A stretch of 64,000 bases of DNA. Source: Lutraria lutraria (lineage: Eukaryota; Mollusca; Bivalvia; Venerida; Mactridae). Under the pieces are notes generated by a model. It saw nothing but the letters and a program-made list of their open reading frames with translations, was not told the origin of the DNA and did no database searches. Below are positions 24,453 to 36,190 of this stretch, one piece after another (position 1 is the stretch's first letter; each line of letters begins with the position of its first letter). The stretch lies in NCBI GenBank assembly GCA_964023205.1, contig OZ026835.1:12916414-12980413 (forward strand). The letters are read 5' to 3'. A program made the position numbers and the translations under genes.

Positions 24453-25117
24453 TCAGCGAAAATTAATTGAATATAACGAAAAGATTATCTCACAACTCAC
24501 AATGTCTAAAATTTCTTTTGTCTTCAATCACAATATATAAAATGTATTCATAATATCGTTATTGCTTTGGAGCAAAATAGATTCAATACTTATTTTACTG
24601 ATAACTATTCAAAGAAAATGATGGTTGAATTACATGTATATCATAAACCATGTCGCTGTATATGTAACACCAAAAAAGCTCGAAAATAAGGCTCAGTATT
24701 TTGCCATCACGTGAAGTGAACTTGAAAAAATGTAAAACTGAACAAAATGTATAAAAATAAATGTTCAAATTTAGCAGTTAGAAATAAAATAATTACATAC
24801 ATACCAAACATTTTTATCATAATCGCGCTGTCAGGTTACACATTACGTTAAATATCTGTTTACTATAAAACAAAAAATGTAAAAAAAATCCCGCCAATCT
24901 TGAAGCCGGTTCACACGTTTTGTAATAGCATGTTAGCAATAGAATTTTGTTACATTTTGCATGGGGTGGAATTGTACGTGAAATCACGTCGTGTAGTCAC
25001 TAGAAATTCAAAATGGTTTACATAGTCGAAATTGCGATGATACGTTTTGGTGAAATACTTCGGTAATCTGTTAACACCTAGAACATAATTATTTGTCGCT
25101 TACTCCGCATGTGAGCT

Positions 25118-25497
25118 CGTTGAGCCCATAGGCAGTCAATTCCGTGATTTTTATACGTTTACAGACGTTATTTTTCAATTTCACGGTAGTGACGAAAATA
25201 AGCGTGGGTCCCGGCTTTCCTTCCAATCTGCACGTGCTTTCCGGGAACCTTGCTTCCGTTGTAGTGTTCCCCAACTTTAAACGTTTTGACAGCTTTTACA
25301 AGGAAAGCCGGGACCCACGCTTATTTTCGTCACTACCGTCAATCGAAAAGATGGCGAGTGTATTTTATACACTCAATAAGGGAAAAAATGAAGATTTTTC
25401 TTTCGACAGATTTGCGTTGTTTGATGTGTGAAATTGAAAAATAATGTCTGTAAACATATAAAAATCACGGAATCGAGTGCCAATGGTTGAGCCAATA
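25118..25497. mobile_element. Long hairpin element with split right arm
   Basis: The left arm (25118-25222) pairs with two blocks on the right: GGAAAGCCGGGACCCACGC... at about 25302-25341 and the complement of CCGTGATTTTTATACGTTTA at about 25428-25497. Between them sits an unpaired 87-bp segment (25341-25427) that has AAGATGGCG and an open frame for a 26-residue peptide beginning MASVFYTLNKGK and ending FALFDV-stop. The structure is a foldback/MITE with an insertion in one arm, or an arm deleted on the other side. Confidence 0.65.
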
Positions 25498-25599
25498 CCT
25501 ATTGGTGATTAATAACCGTTTGATACCATGCTTTTGATTCGACATATGTTTCAATGTCGTACTATCTCATAATTTCTGGTCTAAAATTATGGTAAAGTC

Positions 25600-25750
25600 G
25601 TCTGACCTCCGTGTCGCGAGTGGTTATGGTCTCTGACTAGTAATCACTATAGCCCCTCACTGTTGTGTGTTCGAATCCAAACCGGTACCAGTCAAATCTC
25701 ACATGTGAGGAAGCTGTCCAGCTAATTTACGGAAGGTAAGTGTTTTTACC
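25600..25750 (+). mobile_element. tRNA-derived SINE copy
   Basis: A-box-like GTCGCGAGTGGTTATGG, GTCTCTGACTAGTAATCAC, B-box-like GTGTTCGAATCC, then CACATGTGAGGAAGCTGTCC. The tRNA-like head matches the organisation of the SINE at 13747 although the 3' body differs. Confidence 0.7.
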
Positions 25751-25904
25751 AAGTGTTTGTTTGATTGATCGACTATGTCTTATTTAATATCAACATATTA
25801 ATGAATAGTATACAATATAATTATGTATACATTTTTCGTGGGTTTGAGCCTGTTTACAACATAAGTTACTGGCGTGTTGTAATCTTAATCAGCTTTCCAG
25901 GATT

Positions 25905-26070
25905 CCGTTCCAGTACTAAACTCAGCGGTGGAGGATAAATGGCCATAGGAGCAATTGTCTTCAACGAAATCGTCACAGGGAACGGCGTGTGCCGACACAG
26001 TGATAGAACTCATTAACACGAGGCGAGCAGTCCAACATTGTACTAATTGAGCTAAGCTGACGAGTAAACT
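25905..26070 (-). mobile_element. tRNA-derived SINE remnant, minus strand
   Basis: Reverse strand reads GTCAGCTTAGCTCAATTAGT then ACAATGTTGGACTGCTCGCC, a tRNA-like head, followed by GTCGGCACACGCCGTTCCCT. Similar in head to 16768-16860. Confidence 0.55.
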
Positions 26071-26489
26071 TTTTTATGAAAACATAACTTTCGGCAGTCG
26101 CTCCAATTAATTTTGTTCCATTATATGGCTACATGATATGTACAATTCATTTGATGATTCACTATGAGACACACATGGCGTACTTTAGTCTCAATAATCA
26201 GATCTTACCTAATGAATGCATTGATCTGTTCAATATTCCAGTCAGTATATAATATATATGATGCTTGCTTAACGATATTCTTGTTTGATTAACCGAGACT
26301 ATATGACACCGCATGGACAAATATAGCTCCGATGTTTCCTCTAAGGCTTTATTGGAGATGATGGCCGGAAAAAAATAAATAGTGATAATGAAAATCGAAA
26401 TACACTGGTAAACATATCAGTCGGTCCACGAATATTTTCCCTGAAGTTTAACGTCACACCAACAAGCGGGGTCATTTTGCCATGGCGAC

Positions 26490-26645
26490 TTTTCTGCCTT
26501 ACCAGTGGCGGAAGATCCCAGACTTACACCTGGGTAGCCCCTCCAACTTTCGGCATAATAAATTTAGTCCTAGTAGGGATTCGAGCTGACAGCGAATATG
26601 GGGTTAACTTTTAGTGACCATATACACTCGACCACGGGCGCCCCG
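26490..26645 (-). mobile_element. tRNA-derived SINE, minus strand
   Basis: Reverse strand starts GGGCGCCCGTGGTCGAGTGT and ATATGGTCAC (A-box region), then AGCTCGAATCCC (B-box), then GAAAGTTGGAGGGGCTACCC. The spacing fits a tRNA-derived SINE and not a working tRNA. Confidence 0.65.
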
Positions 26646-29600
26646 AGTAACTTTAGCGGAACTACTTTTTGTATAAAGATAAAATAAAACTACAAGCTAA
26701 GACAACTTGCAATATATATGTGGATATTTATTCAAACGAGTGTTGATACCATTTTTATCAGTCACTACGTCCATGTTGTCAGTACAAGATGTAAATACGG
26801 TTAAATGTCAAAACTGAAAAAAAGATCGTACCGAAATAACAGCTTAGTAAATAATCTTAACCCTTTGTCTGATTGTTAAAGTCACATCAGTACAATGGAC
26901 AGCTAATTCTGACCGCGTGTGTTTATGAAGACTTCTTACCAGGAAGTAAATACAGGATTCAAGGTGAACATTACATTTTTTTGTTTTTTATAAAGAAACA
27001 TATAAATCGCATATGCAGTGTTCGAACTTTTTTTAATGCATTAACTTTAGCTAGAATTGGGCTGTTAAAAATAAACAAGCGAACTCGAATTTTGAGAAAG
27101 TTCACTAGAAATTTACTGACTAGTGGGTAAGTACAAAGACAGCATGCTGTACGTATATTTACATTGTGAAGTAGATGATGCTATTCTGTCACCATGTTGT
27201 TTGTACACTTTGTAAAAATTGTAGATCGAAGCGTCCAGAATTGACTCGTTTTTTTAAAATGTCTACTTTCTGTTTTGATTTTGCCCATCCCTAGTTCAAC
27301 CGCCTTCGTTTAAAGTTTGGACATTATATCCTATCCAAACCCACCTATGGACTGGGCTGGTTCCATGTATATGTGACACTTCATGTTTTACTTAATTCAA
27401 TTGTGTTTATCTGAAAGAAATTCATTTGGCAAATTACACAGACTTCTGGCTCATTGAATCTGTTTATCAAATGTACTGTTCTCAGAAGAAACTCAACGAA
27501 TAGTCATTATACAAAATGAATGCATGTACACTGTTTTTTACGTTTTATTTGTTTCAACGCTCGTTTTATCAACATAATATTTATACTTTGCGTTTCCATC
27601 CAAACGTAACGCACTTATGCATGAAAACTTCATTGGATACGATTTTAGTTTTGTTCACATGCTTGGAAAGCAATGCACAAGTTTGTTATCTGTCATCACG
27701 TGAGTGTTTTTTTTACCCAAATGTTGTTTACTTTTAACAGACGACAATACGGCATTTGAAAGGTCGAGTAATGCAACACTTACTTCATAACAGGGTCTGA
27801 ATGTACAAATATTCGTATACGTATAAAATTATAAGAAATGTGAAATTTGGCCTTTATGCTCACGTAATCTAAATTCAGAGGTATATTGAGTGTGTTAATA
27901 AAAAAACGTGTCCGTTGTTTTTGACATCAGCGGTCGTAAACGCATGTTTGAGTTTGCGACATAAATGTGAAATACGTACTAGTTACGAACATCTCGCATA
28001 TGGACGGGTTCTACACTATTTGGTCTTGTCGGGTTTTTAATAATGAAAAAGTCAACATGAATATACGTCAGTCATCTTCCCAGATTGTGATGAATTTCCT
28101 GGTCACAGATTTCCATCTAAATACATTATAATACTGATGTAAACAAATAAGTTTAAACTAAAACCCAGAAATCGAGTCGTATTTAATTATGTGCTTACCT
28201 CGTGGGTACTTGAACCAAGGTTGCATTAAAGGAGCATACAGGCTGTTATAATGAACTAATCGACGGTAGTATGTAAAAATTAAGCTTACAAAGTGACTAC
28301 CCATCGTGGTTCATGTCAGATTGTTCCAAATAAGATAGAATGATAAACTAATTGTATTACATTGATCCCTTGTATTGATTACCTGTAAGCACTGTCTTTT
28401 TAATGATCTTTATACAAACACTACCCGACTAAGTATTGTCACCATGTTTACGACAGTAGAGTAGAACAAAACATATTTATTACTTCAGAGTAACTTAATT
28501 ATGTGTTGTCAGTCTAATACGTAATATGACCTCAAAGAAACCAGTGATTTATATAGCTGTGTTTGATACATATGAGTCTTAAGCTAAATTTGAAATCAAG
28601 GATTACCAACCACAGAGAGGACCACAAACGATGTGTCTTTGATTGTAAATCTTTATTCTTCGTAGTACATGTACAAGTATTTATATAAGTACGACTGTCA
28701 TTCGTGTCTCATGAGAATATCACTGGCAACGAAATAAAATATTGGCATGATAAAATAAAGGAAATGAACCTTATGTTATGTATAATACAAACTTCTATCA
28801 CACACCAAGAGTTCGAGGTTGCTTAAATTAAGTGTGTTTTGAAGACGCTTAAAACAAGTATCTCACAGAATACAATGATATTTACTCTATCAATCCGCTC
28901 AGTAAAATGTGCATACATTATCAATCCAATGTTTATAAGGCACGAACATAGTGCACTTTATTATTATCATTAAAATGCACTTCAGTTTTATCTGTATAAT
29001 CCACCGGATCGAGATAATAAACAAAATGAATAATATTTTGGTAATACTATAGTTGGCGGCTACATTGTACCTAGGATTCAAAGTTGCGTCAACGTCTTTG
29101 TATTGATGTAATCAAAGATAAATAAATTCTTTTATTTAACAATTCGGCACTAAAACGATTATAAGCCTCGGTGATTTATTTCAATTGATTTCTTACTGAT
29201 GTATTCCGGGCTAATCTGTACATCTGTAGCAGTCGAATCAGAAAAGTATTATTGGTGTTAATTAAGTGTAAACAGTTCGCGTTTCCTGTTCTTCCCTTTT
29301 CATGAAATATGCCCAGTATAAACTCATGTAAGACCTGAACAATCCCGATATTTTATTTATTGAAGACGGCTTTTGCGGTTTTGTCCTGTCAAGAATTAAA
29401 ACCGTTCACTCAGTTCGGATAGCAATGCTCAAAATTACAGTTCTAACCGTATTATAAGTTCTAAATACGCGTGTATTAATTAATCAAAAAACAAGCATAT
29501 ATATATATAGTAATTATTAGGCATGACGATGAAAGATAACTTTGTGAGCGTTTTTTGCAATGCAAATCCAATAGCCTACGCATGCACGAGCATGATGTGT

Positions 29601-29750
29601 ATAGGTCTACGTGAAAGTGAGGGTAAGAAATGAAATAAATCAAATTTATGAAGAAAACACAAAATACGCATTTCGAAACAATCTCTGAAATCTTAGATAA
29701 ATTTGTAAAATTCACGTGCAGCTTCGTGGAACTGATATGATATAGGCCTA
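26646..29750. other. Gene-free AT-rich DNA
   Basis: I see no exon with family resemblance, no terminal-repeat pair and no tandem array in this stretch. The open frames present are short and of low complexity in hydrophobic residues, as expected by chance in AT-rich sequence. Confidence 0.4.
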
Positions 29751-32106
29751 TAGCGGAGAATAAAATTACCTACATGTAGGTATAAATTTGATGATCATGA
29801 TTAAATTATAAGTGCAAATAAAACGATTTTAAATGTAAAAGTTTAGTGTTTTTTCTTCTCACTTTCAAACTTAAATTATTTTTAATAAAAATCTGCCCGA
29901 GGGATTATTTCTATTTTTGTCTAGAATAAAGTTCCATGTGTCATCTACTGTTCTCAAAAATTTTAAGAAAATCTATCGAGCTGTTTTTATTTTATCCAAG
30001 CTTCACTATATAGCGTCACCTTACAAAACGCTAATTTGCCTTCAAGAACGTCGTTTGACACATTGTGTACAGCGCTATTCTTTCTGTTATAATAATAATG
30101 ATATCTTTATATATAGAAAGTGTACACATTAAGTAAAATATACAAAACATTTGACTTATTTTCAATGCGGCCTTCTGGAAACAAGCAAAATAACATTTAA
30201 CTAATACATTGACTCTCGGTTGGTCTCGGATGAGTGACCTGGCGAAACCTAGTCAAACAAGGAGTACAACCCTGGTGGCACTGTAGTCATCCACGGCAGT
30301 CCTGGATGGACCTTGTTGATCCGGCCCTATCAGGCGAACAGATCCGTATTTGTTAAAATGTTTAATACATAATACAACCGGGGGCTTACCGGGAAAATAT
30401 TAAGAACCGGCTTAATCCTTGAAATTCCGGGGCAGAACCGAGGTAGGTCCGGTGTTGTACCCTGGCTGTACAATGATATACAATAGGTATTAGTGTTCCG
30501 GATTATTGGTGAGCACTGTACATGCGCGGTAGACATTTAAGGTCGATACACCGGTTATTTGCCACCGGGAGTCACCGGAACCAGCACTGTGGCAGTGAGA
30601 ATCGGGCTTACACTTGAATTCGAACGTTCTGATGACATCATGCATTTTACGCATTTCAATCAAATCTGAAACAACGGACTCGTTTGTTTTAATAATGTAT
30701 TTTTCACATACTGTAGCTATCATCTTCGCTTATATTAAGAATATATACTACTCAAAATTTGATAAGGAGCATGTCTGGGATATGCTACAGAGAGCGATAT
30801 CTGGGCGTCCTGTCCAGCCAACATCCACCAGACAGCTCAGAGAGGCACTTCCGGAGGAACGGGCTCGAATCCCACAATTTAAGATTGGACGGCTCATTAG
30901 AAGCATGAGGAGTCGATGTCAGACTGTTTTTGACGCACGAGGACATCAGTCTCAATACTAAAAACAAAAGTTAGCACTTTTGCGCATTTTCCTCAAAGTT
31001 TATATTTCCAGACATACCCATAAAATGTCTAATTTTGACCCTGTCCTCATTTCGACGCTCGTTACGCTCGAATGATTCAATGTATGGATTACATATTGCA
31101 CTCATGATATGCAGATCTCTTTGAAAATAACCAAAAATCATAGTTTATGTATGTAATCCAAAATTGACGATAATGCCATACAGAATAAAAAGTGATCCTT
31201 ATCAAATTTTGAGTAGTATAATATATATTAAATGCGCTATCACAACGGGGTCGTAAATCTTAATATTTACCCCCAAAAATAAACATACATAGAATGCATA
31301 TCATTTAAACAACACATCTAACTACACATCTAAATCATAACATAATAATTATATATTATGTAAATCATGGAACCTTGTTTTTTAATACAAAAAAAAAGGA
31401 AATAATAATCACAATTATCTTCCATTTTAGTTCACTAGAGCGGTCAAGTTTTGCAATTTTGTCACATAATTTATATACGCATATGTACACAAAATTAAGC
31501 ATGCTAAAATGATAATGTAATGTGTTTATTGTTATCTGAAAAGAATGGCAATGTGATTAGGGTTACTGACAGACAATGTATCATTAATTCCAACAAATCG
31601 TTTTAGATCATAGTGTACAGTAAGTAAAATAGATGTAAGTATGCGATAGATATCAAAACATGACGTGTGTTTGAAGCGACGTTCTTGACAGCGAATGAGC
31701 GCATTATAAGGTAATGCTATCATTTAAAGCTTTGATAAAATATAAACGGCTCAATAGATTTTCTTAGAATTTATGAGAACAACAGGTGACACATCAAACT
31801 TTATTCTAGTCAAAAATAAAAAAATTCCCTCGGGCAAATTTTTAATAAACATAATTTAAGTTTGAAAGTGAGAAGAAAAAAAACACTAAACTTTACATTT
31901 AAAATCGTTTTATTTGCACTTATAATTAAATCATGATCATCAAATTTATACCTGTAGGTAATTTTATTCTCCGCTATTTAAATTTTATTTTATTAAATAT
32001 CTACATAAATTGATAGAGCGATAAATATTTTCAGAGAGGCACTATAAATACCGCAAAAATGACCGTTTTGACGTCGAAAACGACGTAATTTCAATCGTTT
32101 GGTTCC
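29751..32106 (+). mobile_element. Long-inverted-arm element, copy 1 (left end truncated)
   Basis: The left arm starts TAGCGGAGAATAAAATTACC (29751) and the right arm carries its complement ending at 31976 (ATTTTATTCTCCGCTA). The arms are similar over roughly 330-400 bp, including CTGCCCGAGGGA and AAGAAAATCTATCGAG. Beyond the right arm the element continues through GAGAGGCACTATAAATACCG to GGTTCCA at about 32106, the same end seen in copy 2 at 34542. The corresponding outer left end is missing. Interior text (TTGACTCTCGGTTGGTCTC, GGTGGCACTGTAGTCATCC) is shared in direct orientation with copy 2. A Tc1 derivative is nested at 30748-31216. No transposase of its own was seen. Confidence 0.7.
30748..31216 (+). 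mobile_element. Internally deleted Tc1-like element
   Basis: Inverted ends CTACTCAAAATTTGATAAGG and its complement, each flanked by TA. Immediately inside the left end lies only the transposase C-terminus (30767-30961): EHVWDMLQRAI, RQLREALPEERARIPQ, IGRLIRSMRSRCQ, ARG then stop. This matches the usual Tc1 ending (EH.WD.L.R, L...L..EW..IP...I..L..SM..RC..V..ARG). The N-terminal DNA-binding part and most of the DDE domain are gone, so it is a non-autonomous deletion derivative inserted into copy 1 of the surrounding element. Copy 2 has no insertion at the matching place. Confidence 0.85.
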
Positions 32107-32160
32107 ATAAAACGGTCATTTTTGCGGTATTTATAGTGCCTCTCTGAAAACACCTATCGC
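32033..32160. repeat. Junction palindrome between the two copies
   Basis: Arms GCACTATAAATACCGCAAAA-ATGACCGTTTT and its complement flank a ~40-bp centre containing GACGTCGAAAACGACGT. The palindrome arises because the right end of copy 1 abuts the left end of copy 2, and the two ends are inverted repeats of each other. The right half alone recurs at 34465-34542. Confidence 0.75.
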
Positions 32161-34542
32161 TCTGTCAAGTTATGTGGATATTTAATGAAATAAAAATTTA
32201 ATAGCGGAGAATAAATTTACCTGCGCGTAGGTATAAATTTGATGTTCATGATTTAATTATAAGTGCAAGTAAAACGATTTTAAATGTAAAATTTAATGTA
32301 GTTTTCTTCTCACTTTCAAACTTAATTATTTTTATTAAAAATCTGCCCGAGGGATTTTTTTTATTTTTGTCTATAATAGGGTTTTATGTGTCATCTTATG
32401 TTCTCGTAAATTTTAAGAAAATCTATCGAGCCGTTTTTATTTTATCCAATCTTCACTATATAGCGTTACCCTACAAAACGCTCATTTGCCTTCAAAAACG
32501 TCGTTTGACACTCGCTATTCTCTCTGTTCCGGGTTGACTCTCGGTTGGTCCCAGATGAGTGACCTGGCGAAACCCTGTCAAACCAGGAGTACAACCCTGG
32601 TGGCACTGTAGTCATCCATGGCAGTCCTGGATGGACCTTGTTGTTCTGGCGCTATCGGGCAATCAGTCCCGTATTTGTTAAAATGTTTAATATATAATAC
32701 AACCATGGCTTACCGGGAAAATATTAAGAACCTGTTTAATACTTAAAGTTATCGGGACAGAACCGAGGTAGGTCCGGTGTTTTACCTGGTTGTAGCATGA
32801 TATACACAAGGCCATTAGTGTTCCGGATTATTGGACTACATACGCGGTTGACATTTAAGGTCGACATACCGGTTATATGCCACAGAGAGGCCCCGGTGTG
32901 ACATTTTCAAGCTCCCCCCGTTTCAAGCTACCTCCCGGTAACTTATAAACGTTTTCAGATTACCCCCGGGAATTTGAAAACGTTTTTAAGTTACCGGGAG
33001 GGGTACATTTAAAACGTTTTGAGATTACCCCCTCCATTTTCAAATACCCAATCCGGTAATCTAAAAACGTTTTCAGGTTATCCGGGGGCGCTTTGAAAAC
33101 GTTTTCAGATTACCCCCGGGGTTGCTTTGAAAACGTTTTCAGATTACCCCGGGTAATAATTTGAAAATTCATAATAAGAGAGAGAGAGAGCTTGCCACGA
33201 ATAGGGAGATTACAAATACATAAATGCAGTTATTTAGCCACAATAACGTGAATTCGTCCCTATCATAGACGATTTGGATTTTGCATTTGCAAAAGAAAGG
33301 AAGTTTTCAGGATTATTTTGGATTGTAGCGATACTTCTTATTATTCATCTATGTTTTTGATATTATTGCATAATACAGTCATTTGTTAAAATATGAATAT
33401 TAATGTTAAGTGCTTTCCTCTTATGTGTGTGTTTGGGAGGTTCTGTGAACCTCTAGTTTTACCAAAAGGGGTCTGAGTTAAATACATGTGCTATGAAAAA
33501 GGGGGAGCTTGAAAACGTTACACCGGTACCAGCACTGCGACAGTGAGAATCGGGCTTACATGTGAACGTTCTAATGACATCAATTCTGAAACAACGGACT
33601 CGTTTGTTGTAATCATGTATGTATTTGTCACATGCTATAGCAACCATCTTCGCTTACATTAAGTATCTATATCATAAATCGCAACGGGGTCGTAAATCTG
33701 TTGTTATGAGTCATAATTAATATTTACCCCAAAAATAAACATACATAGAATGCATATCATTAAAACAACACATCTAAATAAACTTCTGAATCATAATATA
33801 ATAATTACTTATTATGTAAATCATGGAACCTTGTTTTTATACCCAAAAATGGAATTAATTAGTTCACTAGAGCGGCCAATTTTTGCAATTTTGTCATATT
33901 ATTTATTTACGCATATGTACACAAAATTAAGCACGCTAAAATGATAATGTAATGTGTTTATTGTTATCTGAAAAGAATGGCAATGTGATTAGGGTTACTG
34001 ACAGACAATGTATCATTAATTCCAGAAAATCTTTTTAGATCATTGTGTACAGTAAATGAAATAGATGTAAGTATGCATTAGATACCAAAATCAACCGCGT
34101 GTTTGAAACGACGTTCTTGAAAGCGAATGAGCGCTTTATAAGGTAATGCTATCATTTAAAGCTTTAATAAGATAAAAACGGCTCGATAGATTTTCTTAAA
34201 ATTTATGAGAACAGTAGATGACACATCAAACTTTATTCTAAACAAAAATTTAAAAAATCCCTCGGGCAGAATTTTAATAAAAATAATTTAGGTTTAAAAG
34301 TGAGAAGACAAAAACACTAAACTTTACATTTAAACTCGTTTTATTTGCACTTATAATTAAGTCATGAACATCAAATTTATATCTACGTGTAGGTAATTTT
34401 ATTCTCCGCTATTAAAATTTTATTTCATTAATTATTTCCAAAAACTGATTCAGCGATAAGTATTTCCAGAGAGGCACTATAAATACCGTAAAAATGACCG
34501 TTTTGACGTCGAAAACGACGTAATTTCAATCGTTTGGTTCCA
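32107..34542 (+). mobile_element. Long-inverted-arm element, copy 2 (complete)
   Basis: Runs from AAAACGGTCATTTTTGCGG through TAGCGGAGAATAAATTTACC (32202) to ATTCTCCGCTA (34411) and CACTATAAATACCG...GGTTCCA (34542), about 2.44 kb. It lies head-to-tail with copy 1. It carries the nested TGT...ACA element at 32897-33522 and lacks the Tc1 insertion of copy 1. The arms contain frames such as the complement of LKRFVGINDT-like text, but no domain that I recognise. Long arms without a transposase suggest a foldback-type non-autonomous element. Confidence 0.7.
32897..33522. mobile_element. TGT...ACA element with CCGG duplication and internal minisatellite
   Basis: Ends are TGTGACATTTTCAAGCTCCC and the complement of TGTAACGTTTTCAAGCTCCC, each flanked by CCGG (32893-32896 and 33523-33526). 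Copy 1 of the host element has a single CCGG at the matching point (30575-30578, context GTCACCGGAACCAGCACTG), so it serves as the unfilled site. The left third contains about six degenerate units of GAAAACGTTTTCAGATTACC-CCCGGG (32940-33155), themselves partly palindromic, and a short (AG)n run follows. It has no coding capacity. Four-base duplications with TGT...ACA ends are features described for Ginger-type elements, but that link is inference. Confidence 0.75.
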
Positions 34543-35515
34543 CCTTAAATGGGACGCGCGATTCGGGCCATTTTTAGGCAGGACCGGCGGGACTTGCATT
34601 TGTTCTTAAATGCCGGGATACATTCCTTAGAATATGGATGGACGCAGGACTCTGCGGAAAAAATCAAAGGGACGCGGAACTCGTGGGGGAGGGGTCTCAC
34701 AGCCCTAGCTATTAGTATTTATACTTGCGTCTCTACTTAGAACTTATAAGTTGCGGCCCTTATAATTGCGTTTCCCTCCCCTAGCTGATTTTACAATTTT
34801 TGTTTTCATCTTTATTCTAGACGAATAGTTATTATAAGAACTAAAGCTTTTTATGTACAACAAATTTTCTCAGAATAACTAACAGTTAATTTATAGGCCG
34901 ATCAGTCAAAATTTCGTCATACCCGATATAAATTTTGACCTTTCCGTAAGAAATGTCCGACTTGAAATTTACTTCAACACCGTTTGAACATGTTATTGAA
35001 AAATATGATAGACTTATGAATTATTGCATGTGTTGAAAACCACTTTAAATCCATGTCATTCTGGATCTGCCATTTCATTTATAGATAATGTAAGTATTTT
35101 ATGCGTTGGTGTTTGTATTTATTTTCTTTGGAATATGTTTTCTGTCGGTGTCGTAACAACATTATCCTGCGTATCATAGTGGGTGGGGTAATCTGTTGCG
35201 TTGAGTCTTAAAATATACAAATGTTAATATTATCTGTATAGATTTATATACTTATTTATGTTTATTTTTAGTGCGTTGTAAGAAATGATAGAATAAGTCG
35301 ATTTTGTTTTTTTAAAGCAGTGGTCAATCTGGAATATGGATTTGGCCCTTAGGCAACTTGATTTTCTTCTCATTTCCTTGTTTAGTTGTTGCACAATTTT
35401 GTAGGGACTTCTTGATCATTTTCAGCAGATATTTATCGTTTTGAACGTACGTCAAATTTTATTACTATGGTTGTAAGATATCTCACTCAGTTGAGTTTGA
35501 ATACTTGATCAAGTT
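34543..35515. other. Non-coding stretch with a GC-richer block
   Basis: 34545-34740 is richer in G and C than its surroundings (GGGACGCGCGATTCGGGCC, GGCAGGACCGGCGGGAC, GTGGGGGAGGGGTC) and keeps one frame open from 34549 to 34740, but the translation (MGRAIRAIFRQD onward) resembles nothing I know. The rest is AT-rich with no recognisable element. Confidence 0.4.
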
Positions 35516-35519
35516 TAGT

Positions 35520-35975
35520 TGAAGGTCTTTGATGATGAAGTATGCATTACATTGCACTCATGATTGCAGTTCATTGTCGAAGTCAGTTGTAAATGACTCA
35601 GACTGAGTCGCGTTCTGTTTCCCATTAAACACACAAATTTCTATAAAACATGTACTGTACGATGAATTATACTAAAATCTATCAACATAACCTAAAATAT
35701 ACCTTCAACAGGCGAAAGGTGTTCATTTGAATATTTTGCTGATGCTTCAGACTAGCCTAAATTTCAACATTTTCCTGGCAATGCTTTGGATTATATACGA
35801 AGTGTTCTGGAAATCATGTTACCATGTAAAATGATCTACTTCAATAGACGCATGAAGAAGCATCTTATGCTGTTGACTTTAAAGAGGACAATTCCATTAC
35901 TAAAGTGGTTGAACTTGAAGATGAAACAACTGAACAAATAAGACCAATTTAGTTATAGTACCCAGAGCTAGATTA
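35520..35975 (-). repeat. Dispersed repeat, inverted partner of 1850-2300
   Basis: Matches the intron 1 repeat in the opposite direction: TATGCATTACATTGCA, TTCAACAGGCGAAAGG, TTTTCCTGGCAATGCTTTGG, GAAGAAGCATCTTA and AGAGGACAATTCC occur in the reversed order of their complements at 1850-2300. Confidence 0.55.
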
Positions 35976-36190
35976 AGTTGTACTTAGTTCTCATCTATGG
36001 GCTGCTTCCAATCCAAAATGATAAATTGATGAAAAAATGGATGACTTTCAATTAGAGATTCAGAATGAGATCAAAATGTGTGTTGACTTTAAGAATCATC
36101 AATGTATCAAAACAATTGCAGCTGTTATTTTCAGTACTACATGTTCACATGTACTTAATGCTATAGAATGTTGCTTTTACCATACATGTA

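Noticed and set aside
26873..27130. An 85-codon frame as an exon
   Set aside because: Basic/hydrophobic text without a recognisable motif and no convincing splice partners nearby.
29476..29715. Hydrophobic 79-codon minus-strand frame as a small membrane protein
   Set aside because: Composition is typical of chance frames in AT-rich DNA, and there is no splice or start context to support it.
30614..30961. A 115-codon frame as a host gene
   Set aside because: Only the last 65 residues are meaningful, and they are the C-terminus of a Tc1 transposase inside inverted ends.
32940..33155. CRISPR-like short repeats with spacers
   Set aside because: The units are degenerate, contiguous, G/C-rich palindromic repeats inside a terminal-inverted-repeat element; no spacers or cas genes exist here.
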